From NCBI GenBank assembly GCA_050084515.1, contig CM114272.1, positions 9,238,001-9,302,000 on the forward strand: a DNA stretch of 64,000 nucleotides. The letters run 5' to 3'. Positions 34,791-49,000 of the stretch are shown here, piece after piece. Made by a program: the position numbers and the translations under genes. Each line of letters opens with the position of its first letter. The stretch's first letter is position 1. The DNA is from Blasia pusilla. Taxonomy: Eukaryota; Marchantiophyta; Marchantiopsida; Blasiales. The notes under the pieces are model-generated. The model did no database searches and had not been told where the DNA came from. It worked only from the letters and a program-made list of their open reading frames with translations.

Positions 34791-37700
34791 AAGAGACAGA
34801 TAAACCGGACTTAAAGCCACATGTGCTGAATTTAGGGCTAGTGCATGAACAGATGAAAAGACCTCCACATTTATGGGACAAGCAATGGATTGCGAAGTCA
34901 GTCATTCAGGAGAATTAGTTTTCCTTAGAAGCTTTTAGGATTGTTATCTTTCCTCACTGCTTAGGTCACATTGCATGTGATTATTCTCATCCTAATTCAC
35001 AGTTGTCAGGAAGAATACTCTAGTTCCATATCCAAACAGTCCTTGTCACTGAGACGGGTCTTGCAAAGCACATTCTGGTAGATGTAAAAGGGAGTGCAAA
35101 ATCCACTCCCTCCACAGACAAAAACCAGAATTTACTTTGTGTTCCCTTTGTACTTTATTCTTACTCTAGAACTCTAGTGGACCGAAGTTTTTAAGAAGCC
35201 TCCTCAGACATTTAGGTTCGCCTTCACAACGTCAATTTCGTTGCAGTGGGAGCTGGGAATACTGGGTGTGGTGTATGTAGGAGATTATTGGGTCTTTTGG
35301 CCAAGGATCTATTTCCAGGTTTCGCAAAGAAAGCTTGGCCAACCATTCATTGATGAAAAACAATCTGAGGTACTCCTTCATGTCACTCTCCTCTGCCCTA
35401 ACCTGTATCAATCTATCTTGTGTTGTGCAAGCTTTCACAGGATCACCGGAAACCTTGCAGCACTTTCCTTGCACTCCAACTACCACCTCCCAAGATGATA
35501 GAAATGAAAATGAATCAGTGAATTCTTATGTTCATGAAAAGCTAAGATATGTAATCTAGGGTATATCTCAATAGATTAGAATCTTTTTTCAATTTTTTCT
35601 CCAAACTTGTTTCTTGGTCTCTTCCTACTTCATGGCTTTCTTGAAGTACATGATGAGGCATTTTCTCGCGATTATCTTAGAAGAAGCTATCAACAATTGG
35701 ATGTAAATTCCGGGATGGTCCTGTAGTTGTATCTCAATCCATTGACAGGAATTGCAGTAAAATAATAAACTACGTTAGCCAGTTATGTGGAACAGGTAGT
35801 TGCTCAAATTATCTTGGCTTCCATCCAATATATCAAATGCAGGCCTTCACGGGGTTGAAGGGTCAACGTCCACATGACAGGTGGAAGCATGAGTGCCATT
35901 GTGAGATCTGTGTGGAGGTGATGATTTAAGGCGGCCACATTACACATGGAAGGAGGTTGTAATGGAGCCATCAATGGTACTTCCTTCATTCACAAGTTCT
36001 CTGTGGTGAAGTGAAAGGTGACGGCAACTGAATTTTTGTCATATGTCTAAGATCTGTGCTTCAGACAGTGAGACATGGCATAAATCTAAGATCTGTCCTT
36101 CAGAAAGAATTTTGGGCTGAAGATTCGTGCTTCAGGGAATGGATTTTGACGGTCTTGTAAGTACTTATTTCATTTATCTGACTCAGTTGGCAGCATTATT
36201 GTACCACATTAGTGATACTTAAGAAGAATTCTCACTGTGGTGCACTTCAGGGATAGTAGTTCCACTCGGGATCGTGATGAACAATTTGAAGAGAAATGAG
36301 TCTCATTTAGGATCAAGCATCTACCTGCAAATGAGATCTAAAAGCTGGCAACACACCGGTCTTTGTTCATTTACTTGCAAGGGATCAGCTCACCTCACGT
36401 TGCATTGATCTGTCTTAAGATTTTTGCTGTTTCAAGCCCATCATCGAAGCAGGCCCACTGCAGGAAGCAGAATTCGAAAGACAGCCTTCATTTGTTTCTT
36501 AATTTCAAAAGGATGAAGAGATAGCAGCTTTATGTGATCTGCCCAACAGGATGGCCTGGGAGACGCAGAAGCGAGGCCTGTGCTGCAAACAAAGGTGTTT
36601 TCCCGCTGAGATCAGAAAGTTGAGGATGATGAAAACTTCTTTCTCTTTGTGATGGGGTACCACCATAATTTGAGATGTCATCTTGCAGAAGTCGTTAATT
36701 TATTCTGAAATGAAGAGTACTTCAACCCACTCATGGTAGAAAAGCCGTTCCTGGCATTTTTCTTTATTCCTTTCACCTGGGACCCTGTCGGACAGTCTCC
36801 CCAGGGGCAATGATGGAATGAAATTTATTACACAAACCATATATTTTACAAAATTGAAATATAAAAAGAGCATTAAATTTTAAGCATACATTGTATAATG
36901 AGTCAACAGAACAAGCTAGCCGTATTCCGTGTTGTTGGAGCAAAAATGCAGGAAATAACCAGGGCAGTTCAGAATATCCTTGCCAAGGTAAACGGTGAAG
37001 GTTGCCACTCCATAGGGGCAACTTGTGTGCACATGGAAGCCTCACAAAATTGCAAGAAATGCGAATGGTTGCCCAGGGCTCGAAGTCTTGAAAAGCCTTA
37101 GTTGATGTAAAATCAAACAGCTGTCTTGCCATGGCAACGTTTCTTTCCGGCTATTCTTTGCTTCAATTGAACTTCCCTTGTCACACCTTGAAGACTTTTT
37201 TTGAACAGGCGGGCCATGAGGAAGTTTCTGTCAATATTTACTCGAAAAAACATGTCGCCATGAATGGTGTAATGCTGGCCTTCTACTGCACACACAATCT
37301 AAAGACTAGAAGTAATTGTCGTGAAGGGTGTGAACTAGGGGCATTTTATGGCAATTCGAACAAAATCTCATCCTTGATTGAAGAGGGTATAATTTATTTG
37401 TCAATTATTATCAGATCAAGGAATTAAAGCCATCCATTACAGCTCTTTACATATTTTGGAGTTCAATTCCTTCTCTATGATGAATAGATCTGATTTACAA
37501 ATACGCAAGATGCCTACCTCCGAATAAAATAATTGTATTCAGGTAGTTAACATGCTCTTAAGTAAGTTTGAATACGGAAATGGAAATTCGTGTAATTGTG
37601 TGTTTCATTTTACAAAGATCACGTGGAAGAGTCATAACATAGTCTCATTATGAAATAGAAACAAACCAAATGCGTCTCACTTATTCGAAGTAGGTTTGAA

Positions 37701-39175
37701 ACGAAGGGTCGAAGTGATTGGTGTTTTGTCTTTGGAAGCATGCATGTTTAGTTGGTGATATTAGGTGAACGTCCGAAGGTAAGGTATTTGGTCGACGGGG
37801 CATGGAAAGCTTACCGTAGTATGCACTCCAAGTGATTCAATTGGTGATATTGCCAACACTCTTGAAATAATGGCAGAGAGAGAAGAAAAATGTTTTTTTC
37901 TTCTCTGATTTGGAAAAGTAGATGTACAAAGGTAATCAACTTCTCTACGTGGTTGAGGTAGGATATGCTCTTCTTGCCCCCCCTTCTGTTATCACAACAG
38001 GAAAATTATTAAATGTTTCTATCTTGCAAAAGTGATGGATGTCTTGTGGGAAAGTTTAAGCTGTCGAACTTTTCTTTTGGAAATATGAGTAGTAATTGAT
38101 GTTGTTCCTCAAGAGGAGAGACTATAGAGTCTCTCTATATCCTCGCTATTAAGCTAAGAAACAAGTTTTTCAGGTTTGATTGATAATGAATTTCTTGTAA
38201 ACTAATGTAAGCCCGTGACATATACGCGTATAAATTATATTCTATAATTAACTCTCAAAGTTCTCAAGTGCCATTTCAAAACTAATTTCAAGTTCCATTG
38301 AAAATTAATTTCGAGTAATCTTATTGGTTAAAAAATTAACAATGTTATTGTCTGAAAATGCCAAATGTCAAAAGGGGAAGTGTTTGCAACATGAAAGGGC
38401 ACTCCCTCATAATAACATAGATAAGTCTCAAGGTATTCCCTTCAATCTCTCGTTTCGTGAAGTACTCTTCATTTACTCGAGAGGGCATTCATTTTTTTAA
38501 GTACAATTTGAATTTTCAATTATTCTTTTCCACTCTGATACACACCGTTACACATTGTAGATGGGTTGTAAGAAATACAGGTCTAAGATTTATCTATCTA
38601 TTCTATGAATATTTGAAAGTTAAAAATTAGATTAGTTTAAATATTTTTTTAATTACTTTTGTGTTTAGGCAAGATAATATTGGGGTTTGCTAGAGACTTG
38701 AAAACGGATTTATCTTCATAAATTATGTGAGTCTCATAACTTTTGGAGGGAGAAGGAAAACCTAATTCCACTTCTAACAAAAATGAATAACTATGGAACA
38801 ACTGCCAAACAAGGGGGGCCTTCAGCAATATTGTCTCCCAGGGCTTAAGGTAGCATCAAAATTTTGTTGGCTTGGGAACGCTATAAAGCAATGGAGACCA
38901 AAAAGAGAGAGGTGTCTTAGAATTGTGAGTTTGTTGCCTGAAACTCAACATCATTAAGAGAATCATTTAATGGAGCCATGTGCATGGATTAAAACTTATT
39001 TTGATTTGATTTTAAAAGCCACTTATGTGTGGTAGGGAAGTAATATTATGTATTTCTTGGCATTTGTGACCTATTTGGAACATGACCACTTACATTGGTC
39101 ATCATCAAGTAGCCTAAAGGGTACTAGCAAAGTTTTCCCAACAAAGGTTTACACTTGCTCCGCATTTATATTTAC

Positions 39176-39210
39176 TAGTATAGTACCTGTGCTATGTTAC
39201 AATTGTTTTG
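39176..39210 (-). mobile_element. Possible Helitron 3' terminus, minus orientation
   Basis: Read on minus, the sequence ends TAGCACAGGTACTATACTAG followed by T. This resembles the common plant Helitron 3' end form with GCACGGGTACTATACTAGT. No partner end was identified. Confidence 0.3.
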
Positions 39211-42200
39211 TTATGTTAATTTAGTTGTTCCGTTAACTTTTATATATGTAGCCACGGGAAGAATCCAAAATGCATTTGAGGTTAAAATGCATTTAATTTC
39301 AAACCCCATCCTCTTTTAATAATATAAATGCGTTTTAATAATATAGATGTGTGTGCCATCATTATTTATACACAATAGTTTGCATACTTTTGCGATGCCC
39401 AACCAAAAACAAAGCAAAGAAACTCTCATATTCCCTCTTTCCTCTCCATCCCTCCCTGCTTAGCTTTTTGCCTCTATTTTTCCAACAAAATTCAACTTGA
39501 AATGTTAACTGAGTTTGGATTTTCCCATTCAATGCCATTTATAATTAATTTTTCTTTTGTAATGTAAAATCCATATACTTCAAGTAATTCTCACTTAATC
39601 GCAAACTAGTTGATTGAGTACTAAAATGTGAGGGTACATGGAATGCCTTCTTTTTGGCAAAGCTTTTCGCTTTGTCCTTCTCTTTTTCCTTCGTCTATGG
39701 TTACTATTCTAAAGGCGTAAAGCGAGAGCATCAAGCGGACTATGGGAACATGAGAAATGAGAGGGGAAAAGGGAGCCAAAAGTCGACAACAAAAGCCCTC
39801 TGAAATCACCGACACAAATAGTGAGGAACAAAGATACGTATTTGAATACTTGCTTTTGCACTACTCCTCCCATTCTACCGAAAAAAAGCAAACACTCGCG
39901 ATCAGTTTGCGTGGCCGCATTACGTGTGACGCACGCAGTAGAGCAGTCAGTTTAGCCCGGCTTCGGTTGTACATCAGGCGGCCTATGTATGTGTCGTTCT
40001 TTTTCGTTCTTCATTAAAAGGAGCCTTGCCGACCCCCTTTTGATGAGGATTGGATTTCTGTTGTCTCCTTTCTCAGGCGGTTGCGTCCAAAGATGCCGGC
40101 GAAGTCATGTTACTTCGTTCGACCGCATGCCGTTCCGAAGGGTGAGGAGAAGCCCCGCCGGTTGCGTACCGGAGCTTCGCGCCTATGGCACGCTAGCAGA
40201 GATGGAGATCGCGAGAACCGTCAGTTAGTCGGTTGCCAGACGTGAGTTTGGTCAGGCAGCGCATGAGAATCGTCGCGGTGCTCCGAAGGGTCTGTAAACC
40301 TGGACGACAAATGGGCTTCTCGCATCATGGGTCTCTCCGCTCTGGCAACACGAGGATTATATACTCTGGACTCGCCTGACAGTCTGGAGGCACGCGAGCC
40401 CACTCGCTACAAAACGGGGTGTTCTAACAGTAGGTCATCCTACATCATGAAGTGCCAGCGAAAAGCGCTATTCTTGTCAACTTCACATGGCGGCGAAATT
40501 GGCTCAGTAGTCTGAAACTGTCTGTACTCTGTGCAGAGTTTAGGATGATTTCATAGCACAAAAATCTGACATTCGTGGAACTACTTTACCTTTGAGGTAG
40601 GAGGTGGAGGTTTACACTTGGGAATGCTTCCTTCCACGTTATGCACTCCACCCATCGAGTGGAACCTGTCGTAGCCTGGCGATGGCAGTCTGGGCATCTT
40701 AGTAGGCTAGTGACTGGCATGAGAAAAGGGCTCTCCTGTAGGAACTGCAATCATTAAGTGAGCGTAGTGCAAGTAGGTTCTGGGAAGGCTGCATGGGAAG
40801 AAATGAATGGAGTCCCATGAGTTGGACAGAAACCTCCGCGTGAACTGGGATGCTTCCAAGCATTTACCTGGAAGTTGATTGGAACTTCAGGATGTAAGCA
40901 CAGATCTCGGTGCAAAGTGAAGCGCTTCGCAGGCTTGGACACACAGACCTCGACGCCATACACAATACCTGCTAAAGATCCCCAAAGAAGTTTTGCTGAA
41001 AAGTTCGGTAAGGAGGTGTGGGCAAATTTTGCCGAAGACTGAGGGAACTGATCTGACAGAGACAGCTTCACTAGGCTCCAGGCCACCGACATTAGAGACT
41101 AATTGAGACACTTCGATCACTCCCACGGTCACACGTTACATTTCCGACCAGAAAGTCGGAATGAACACGACAATTCGGCGACGATAAGAATAGTCTATGC
41201 GATTCGAAAAGGGCGAAGCGGACTTAGCGGAGGCGCAATGTGGCATGACCGGGTTGGAGGGGAAGAGCTGTTACGTATGGTGGCACCACGCATTCTCAAA
41301 CATCCGCGTACGTGGGCTACTGGGGGGATTCGTATGGAGAGAATTCAATAGCTACAAACAATGCGAAACGGAAACAGACCTGTGCGGGTTAACTGGAACC
41401 AGTTCGGCGTGCATGGGATTGGCACATCTTGAAGGTCCAGTGATGGAATGTTATTGACCATGTCAAAAGAGTGAAAAAGTTTACTGCCTTGCTGTGGATT
41501 TAGGAAGATCAGCCTCCAATACATCGTTACGGTGATTCGTCCATGTATAACAGTCCTATGATGAACCCAGGGAAAAGAAGAATATGGGGACCCCAGGTCT
41601 CTAGTTATCTACCTTAGTGTCCAAAATCGTTCATATGTAGGGAGGATTTCGAAACTCCTTCGTTACTGCGAGGCTACTGCGATTGCTCGTGCCTCGAGTC
41701 GTTTCGCCAACAACTCATCCCGACAGACCCTGTCGCACGGATTTCCGGATACGCACCATGCAGGCGCCCAGAAAGTGGAAAACAGTGCAATGGTCGTCTA
41801 AAGCGGTTTTCACTGTTTTGAGGGAGCTTTCTGCAACCCTGTAATCGGTACTCTCAGAACTAAGGCGTGCCAATGAATTGAGTCAGTGCTGGTCTGGAAC
41901 TTGGCGAACTTGCTCAGCTGCAAGCCTCCGAACTCTCGGACACTAGCTGGGGTTCCTCCTAAGTCTACTTCACCTAGGAATCTGCCGGAGATACTGTACA
42001 CCTTCCAGCACCACCGACCAGCCACTCCGCCTGCAAACAGTATGTCTTCGCTGGGAAAATTCACAGCAGGTGAATATCGGCCATATCTTCTCTGATAGGC
42101 CCACGTCTATTCGAATGAAAAGCACATTCAGGATACGAACATTAATTCATTTCTTGTCGACTACGTTCCTTCACCCACAAGATAAACGCCCCACGCAGGA

Positions 42201-42704
42201 ATCTGAACACCAACATTGCTAATAACTGATAAGAGTTCCGCAGCCTTTCAAGAGGAAGTTCATCAAATCATATAAAGCTCACAAGCAAGGACACACCCAC
42301 ATTAGGTTCACATTCTTTTGGGAAATTCATTCCGCCAGGGTAGAATGAACCCCCGAAAGCAACAAACTGAATTTCAAAAGTCGTTGTAGAATTCACCACC
42401 TCTAAGGATCGTGTGAGTCATGCACGGACGAAAGTTTCAGCATTATCCATTGTCTATAGATCTATTGAGTAAAAAGATTGCATTTCTTAAATTGAACTCC
42501 AGCACAGAACCTGGATGTCTCCAAGGAACACCTGCATCCTCCTTGCTATCACCGGGACCTGCCTTAAATCACATATTTGAATCTTCAGCGGTCCTTATTC
42601 ACTCATGAAGAGGCACAATAGTGCCCCCGACAGACCATATGACAATAGCCATCATTGAGTGATTACACATATAGACAAGGCGTGTTTTGAGGTTTCAACC
42701 ACCA

Positions 42705-42848
42705 TTCATATCCATCTTCCTATTAAAAAGGATCTCACATTCAAAACATCTGATCAGTACCACAGTAGTCATCAGGAGTGAAACCTGCCAGTAAAACCCC
42801 GTTCATATCCTTCTTGCTATTGAAGAGGATCTCACCCTCAAAACATGT
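42705..42848. repeat. Imperfect direct repeat, 97-bp spacing
   Basis: About 45 bp at 42705-42750 (TTCATATCC...CTCACATTCAAAACAT) recur with a few changes at 42802-42848. They lie downstream of the ANKRD13-like gene, perhaps in its 3' untranslated region. Confidence 0.7.
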
Positions 42849-43495
42849 GAGGTAACACAAGCTTCATCTAGTGGGAATCCTGCACGTCTTTCCCAGACAT
42901 GGTGCAAGTGTATGGTGCAGGATCTCTGTCTAGATCACCCTTTTACAAGGCACTTCTGGGGTAATTCGCATCTTCTTTCCCAGGTGAACCGTAATACCTC
43001 TGACCAAAAAAAAGGAGACCATAGTTTTGATCTCTGCAATTCTAAACTGTAACTCCACACAATTGTTTCAACAAGTCGAAGTAAGACATGCTGAGGGGAC
43101 TAGCAGCTAAGCCCAATGATTAATTGGCCATCCCTACATACTCGGCAGAATTAAAGAACCTTCTGGGGTAGTGCACAGACAGAGGCAAGTAGCTCACATT
43201 ATCTTGAGACATAACCTTCAATACACAAGGAGTCCCAGTGCATCTCCAACACACTTGACTTTCCTGTTGACATTTCATTACCAGCCGCGCAAGGCCATTC
43301 CTACATCCTACATATCGAGCCGTGCTATCATTCACCAACCTAAGTCGTAAGCGTACACCAATGCATGTACATAAATGCTTCTAATGGCAACATCAGACTG
43401 ATCTCTACAACAAGTTCTATCTTGAGGCACAATCTAACCTGGAGGCTTAAGAGGACTCAAGCACTGCATGTACATACCTGTGGACAACAGCATCA

Positions 43496-46001
43496 CTAAA
43501 ATTCATGATCATCTTCCAATCCCTCTGATCTGGTCCTGACAGGTTTTTTACCTTTCTTACTCTTTCCTTTCTTCTCCTTCATGCGTCTCTTCTTTTCATT
43601 CATATCAACCCACGTATAGTCACTTGGAATCAAGAAAGGATCAATGTCCTCCTCTAAATGATCCTCCAAATAAACAGCACCATTTGAAGCCCCATTTTGG
43701 GATCCCCTTATCCACGAGAACCATGACGCTGAAGATAAGTTGGGCAACTCGCCCTCTTTGCCTCTGGTATCTTGGAAATGTCCTGGACTAGAGAGAGGTG
43801 TGCTAAATTCTTCACTTGATTTTAGCTCCTCGAACTTTGTGAAAGTAATGACGACTCTGATCGTGGGAACAACAGGGATCGCAACCTGGCCAACATTCAC
43901 AATGAACTTCATCAGTACCTACTCCATAAACAAACTACGAAAACGAATAAGCGTTTGGAACTTATAATTCGTTCTCCTCGCCACTAATAGTCATCATAAT
44001 GCTTTTGGTCGAAAAATCTCGACGCCATGTTTCAGAGCACAAGGTATCCATGATGAGGAGAAACTGCACACTGTCAAATTCCATAGAAGGCTAAACAAGA
44101 ATACTTCGTTCTCCTATATGAAAAGTACCAGCTGGACAGGCTACTTGTACGGGGTCTCCCATGGAATCCTAACTGAGACCTCCTTCATAAAATCATTAAT
44201 CACGGCATACCTTCACAGGAAACGTTCCTGTCGGAAGCTTGGTTGTTAATAGCTCTCTCAGTCTGCGGACAGCCTTAACCTTGTTGGCTAGAATGTCCAA
44301 CAGGGGAATGAGTTCCTCAGTCTTCAAGGGAAAGTCTTGCGTGAGCCACAGAACAGGTCTTAACCCTTTCTTGTATTCGCTCTCACTATTGCCTTCAGTT
44401 TTACGCCTGCGCACAGGTTCTTTACTCGGCTTCTTCGGCTTCTCCTTTCCTTTCCTTAGCATGAAAAAATCGTCTTCTCTGACGCTGGAAGGCCTCCTGT
44501 CCACCGACCCTCTTCTATCTATCATTACGTCTACAGAGGAGTGTCTCCTATCTGGCACATCCACGGAGCGCCTGCTGTCCACAGACCTCCGATGAGCAAT
44601 GGACTCTGGAGCACGTACAGCCGGCTTGAAGGAAGATCTTCTGCCGGGCTCAGTGCTGGAGGAAGCCTTCTCTTCTCCATTCTTCTTGGCGTCACCTTTG
44701 ACGCTCTTCCTCCCCCAACCAAACCAACCCTTCTTTTCGTTGTTCGACGAGGCAAGGACCGCCTCATTACTGTCGGGTCGTTCTGGGGCAGGAGACGGGT
44801 GGAAATTGTACTCTTCATCGGCAGCCTCCATCTCCTCGTCAAAGCTGTCGTAGCTTCCATTCGGAAGACCTACCTTACTAGGTCGTGGGGGTTGCCCATC
44901 ATCAAAACCATCGTCTCCAAAGTCAAAATTATCGCGCCTCAAAGCACTCTCTAATTGTAGCTTCTCCTCTGCGGTCAAAAGATCTCCGTAGTCTTCGTCG
45001 AGCTCCCCACCTTGCCGATCTCCCTCCACAGCAAAAAGCTCTTCGTCAGTCATGGCCCCAGGAACCCTTCTCGACCTCACGCTTACGAGGACATGGTGCA
45101 TGTCGAATATTTTGGCCTTCCAGGCTCCGACCATCTCCGTTCGTTCTTGACGCCTCCAGGTCAGATGAGAAACAAGTTCAGCTTGTGTAACGTCAATCCC
45201 TGGCCTGTACATATTGGTCTGGGACATAGCCGCCACTTCCTGTGCAATCTCGGTTTCAGATGGCTGAACTCCTGCCCCTTCCAAAGCATTCATTACTTCC
45301 TTCTCCTTGTGGCTTAACACACACAGAGAGCCTGCTGGAAGTCTACCATCTTCACTTCCGTCTCCTAAAAACAAAAAGCTCTGATCCGACCTGTGTATTC
45401 TAAACCCATCAAAACCTGCAAGAGTCATATCTGCCCTGAGATTGGAACCACGCTTCCATATTCTATACGTATCTGACGGGGCAATTCTCCCGATGAAAGG
45501 GATTACAGAGCTTTCGAAGTGGAATGTAAGCTCCATGTAAAAATCCCGCATCCGACGCATAGCCGCCGTCAGACGTGGGAGACGCCTACACCACTTAGCC
45601 CATGCCATAGGTTGGTAATATCGTGTGATAATCATCGCGATTGTATCCTCTCGTGCACACACAGCCTCCTGCAAAGCGCTCCAACCGTGCTCATTCTGCA
45701 AGCTCCAGTCCGCCCCCGCCGCCATAAGCATTTCCACAGAATCGGCGTCTCCCAACCTAACGGCCAAGTGCAAAGGCGTCTCGCGTCCTGGCACATCCCT
45801 ACGATCGATTACTGACGACGCCTCGTCGGCTCTCTTCTCCGCTAAAATTGACTCCGCTTCGGTGCGGATCTCACCCGCTTTCGCAGGTCGGGGCACAGAT
45901 GCAAGGATGCGGCGTAGTGCAGAGTGATCACGACGGGCAATAGCTAGATGCGCGGGGCTGTGTGATAGCTTCGCCAACTCCTCCGTCGACAACACAGCCA
46001 T
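43496..46001 (-). CDS. Ankyrin repeat / GPCR-chaperone (ANKRD13-type) protein, two exons
   Basis: Exon 1 is 46001-44211 and exon 2 is 43885-43496 (stop included). The intron is GT-AG and phase 0, joining FPVK to VAIPVVPTIRVV, a junction text conserved in plant homologues as I recall them. The product is 726 residues. The start is the Met of MAVLSTEELAKLSHSPAHLA; the frame is open 51 codons further upstream, but that part looks unlike protein. Domains: ankyrin repeats at about residues 14-130 (SPAHLAIARRDHSALRRIL, TPLHLAVRLGDADSVEML, GWSALQEAVCA); then the GPCR-chaperone/DUF3424 region with YRIWKRGSNLRADMTLAGFDG at about 179-199; an acidic linker; a Ser/Arg-rich stretch with RRxSVD repeats at about 470-507; the conserved C-terminal part of the family around 545-620; and a Lys-rich tail. 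Animal ANKRD13 proteins bind ubiquitinated cargo in endocytosis. The plant role is not established, so membrane-traffic function is inference. Confidence 0.92.
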
Positions 46002-49000
46002 CTTGTATATGCCTACTTTACGGTATCCAATGCATGTGTGCTTGCTCCGCACTTGTTTTGTTTCAGAGCTACAAAGCACAAGGAAAATGCGACAGACCAC
46101 ACAAAGTTCTCGGGTATTGAACGGAAAATCTTGTATCGGCAACCAATACTTCAACTATTGCGTGAAATTAATTTTGGGCGAAAATGAAGAAGGCCGGCCA
46201 TCAGAGTCAAATCGCTTATCAATTTAACTCCTCCTTCCGCTATGATGCGAGTGTGGAAAGAACATCATTAACTACAAACCCAGCCCTCAAGCACTAGCCA
46301 GTATCCAACCAAGAAACCTGAAAATGAGACCGTGCTGGCAACTGCGTAGGTCTTCAGGTACCTTTGCCTCGATCCCTTCTAACGCAGAGTTAAGAAGGCC
46401 GATTCGGTCACTCAATGCCCTACATGGAAGGCCTGATGACCTGCATACGTCCGCATTTCAGGAGAGTCCTCCGATTGCTACAATACTCCTCCATCTTGGA
46501 CACTCTCCACCGCGTCCTACCATCAAGTTCCTCGCTGTCTCATCGAATCGATAGCTCCAGACGAGTCGTGGCAGCGCAACACAACTTCCCCACCTCGACG
46601 CAACGACCCCACCCGAGCGAAGAACCAGAAAGGCCGACAGAAAAAACAGAAGGTAAGAAACCCGATGAAGACCGCGAACTAATCCCAGCAGCAACGGATT
46701 CTCTTCGCCCTCCCCTCCGCTTGGCACCCCACCCCACCCCACCCCACCCCGCCTCACCCACGCGCGACTACCAGATATGACCACTATCGCGACAGCAGGG
46801 AGCTTGTCCCTTCACTTCGCTCCCGCCTAAAATTTGTCATCGGAACTTCTAATCCCGTCTGCCATCGAGGAGTTGGACAAAAAAACGCTTCCATCTCCCA
46901 GTCATCCCATTCCACTTCCCAAATTTTCCTTCCACTTGCGCCGACGTCTACGCCCGCCCTTATGCTCCCGCACCGTCTTCTCTCGTGGCGGATAGCGGGG
47001 TCTTCACTTTTTCTTGTTAGGCTCGAGGCACACAGCACCCAAATCGGCGGAAGAGAGACCTCTTCTTCTTCCGAAGGCCGCTTTGGGAAGCCTTACAAAA
47101 ACCGAGAGTTTTGGGATGATATCTGCGAACAGGCTCCGAGGACGGCCAGGAAAGAAGAGAGACCGACCAAACAAAGGAGCAGACAGGCGGGCTGCAGTCC
47201 TTGGCATGTGACCAAAATCTCCCTGTGGACTAACGGAGTTGAAAGGAATCTCCTCCCTGGACGCCCACGACCGTAGATCCTCGATCGCACGGCTCAATTT
47301 CGGAGGCCGACGGACGAAAGAGGCGGTGCCCCGCGTGTGCACACACGCGACGAGCCCCTGTGCCTGAAGGCAGCCGCATGGTTACCCAGTGCACCCCGCC
47401 AACTGAGTCGTTCGGTGCCAACGCGCGCAGGCCAGCGTGCTCCTACCTCCGCTAAACGCCCGCTAAACCGGCGATCACCACCCTTGTTAAGAGCAATTCG
47501 CCAGTCCAGCCCCGCCGCCGGGGGCGTCCCCCAGGCGGGAAACCGCCCTTCTTAAACCTACTTACTCCCAACTTTATTATCCCCTGGGATTATTGACGCC
47601 TAACTACAGGGCTGAATCGCGGCTGATTAGGCTTTCGTATCCAACGCGCACTCGGAGATCCTCATCCGACGGCTCCATCGCTCGGAGTTCCGATCGAATT
47701 ATGGGCGAGAAAACTGAGCTAACGGAGGCCGAGTGCGAAACCGGTGCGAAGGGGCCGCGTAATATTGCGGGTCCTTTTGGGCACCACGTAATTAATTAAG
47801 CGGTAATTACTATGATATTGCGGGAAAAATCATTAGTGTGAGAGTTCATTCAATCAAGCACCTGGGGTTCTGGATGCGGGTTTGACAGGAGAATCATGAT
47901 GCGAAAGCCTTCATGTCAAGCAAGAAGTAGGTTGTCTAGCTACGAAAAACAGTGACCCAGGTCAAGGCGAAGGGGAAGCTATAGTTTCTCTGGAGAAAGG
48001 GCTCCGTTCATGGAGGGGGGAGGAATGAATGTCACACAAGCAACGTAATGAGTGGCGAAGGAAGAATGGAGATCTTCCGGGTCGATCCTCGTGATCATAG
48101 AGAGACCATAACATTGTATAACGTGTTGCCTCGCTTCATTTATCCGGTCGCTTGATGTTAGACACAAATGCGAATTCATTCGACTTGAATGTGTTTGAGT
48201 GGGGGAAACTTCCCTTGGGTTATTGTGGACATCGACAGTCTAGGTTCCACTAGTGAACGGCGAGTGTATCCAAAAGCGCCTGGCCTCATTCCTCCATTTA
48301 TTCACCATCGGAATTTAAAAGCTGCGTAATAATTCAGCCCTCACAAGAAACACAAATGTATGTACAAAGCGCCAAGTTCTCGCTCGAGATCATGCCTGGT
48401 ACTACGGTACTACTACCACGTCCTTACACCACTTTTGGAATGTATTACCTTTTGGGTTAGGGATGCAACCCGCAGGGAGGGGTGGGGTGGCTTGTCTGCA
48501 CCGCGAGTTTCCTCGGCTACTTTTGAAACTTGGGCGACTCGAGGCAGGCCATTCATGACATGTGAGCGGCCTGTGTCCAAGCACGCGATGAACGCCACAC
48601 TATCCTCTCGGGAGTATTCGTGCCGGGGAAGAGTACCGATCAATCCTGGCCCCGCAAAAAAAAAAAAATTAGGAGAACGCCCAGATTAGATACGTGCTGA
48701 CTGGATCGAGACCGATGCGAGATTAGTAAGAAATCCGCTGTGGATTGTGAGTGTCGCTTGTGCGATGGCCACCGAAGCCACGAATAGTCGGAGTCCCTCC
48801 TGACCGACGGTAGTGCAATCGAGAGCTCGACAGACGCAACATCAATCAATCAATCTATCTATCAGAGAGAGAATCCTTGTGAGGAGTGCGTGGGAAGCAT
48901 GAGCCATGAGATCTTGCAACGAACTTCCCGACATGAACGTACATCTCCGTCCACACAAGAAAGATACGATGACGGCAAACTACACTCCGCTGGGAAAAAG

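Larger units (their letters stand above)
29758..43495. other. Long intergenic region with transposon relics
   Basis: 13.7 kb without an assignable gene. It contains a candidate alternative last exon of the preceding gene (31611-31682), a direct repeat (33231-33362), Helitron-like ends (33472-33499, 39176-39210), a LINE fragment (34325-34790, minus) and an imperfect repeat (42705-42848). The short open frame 37131-37427 (98 codons) has no motif I recognise. The last 1-1.5 kb probably includes the 3' untranslated region of the ANKRD13-like gene. Confidence 0.4.

Noticed and set aside
37131-37427. 98-codon open frame as a small gene
   Set aside because: No recognisable domain or signal, and no conserved neighbour. 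The length is not remarkable for this base composition.
44239-45927. Plus-strand open frames of 84-137 codons opposite the ANKRD13-like gene
   Set aside because: They are shadows of the minus-strand exon, which has clear domain content.
46458-47555. Overlapping open frames of 60-121 codons on both strands
   Set aside because: They follow from GC-rich, stop-poor sequence upstream of the ANKRD13-like gene; no protein motifs.
47440-47560. GC-rich hairpin-prone stretch as a ribosomal RNA fragment
   Set aside because: It does not match any rRNA segment I recognise and has no flanking rRNA sequence.
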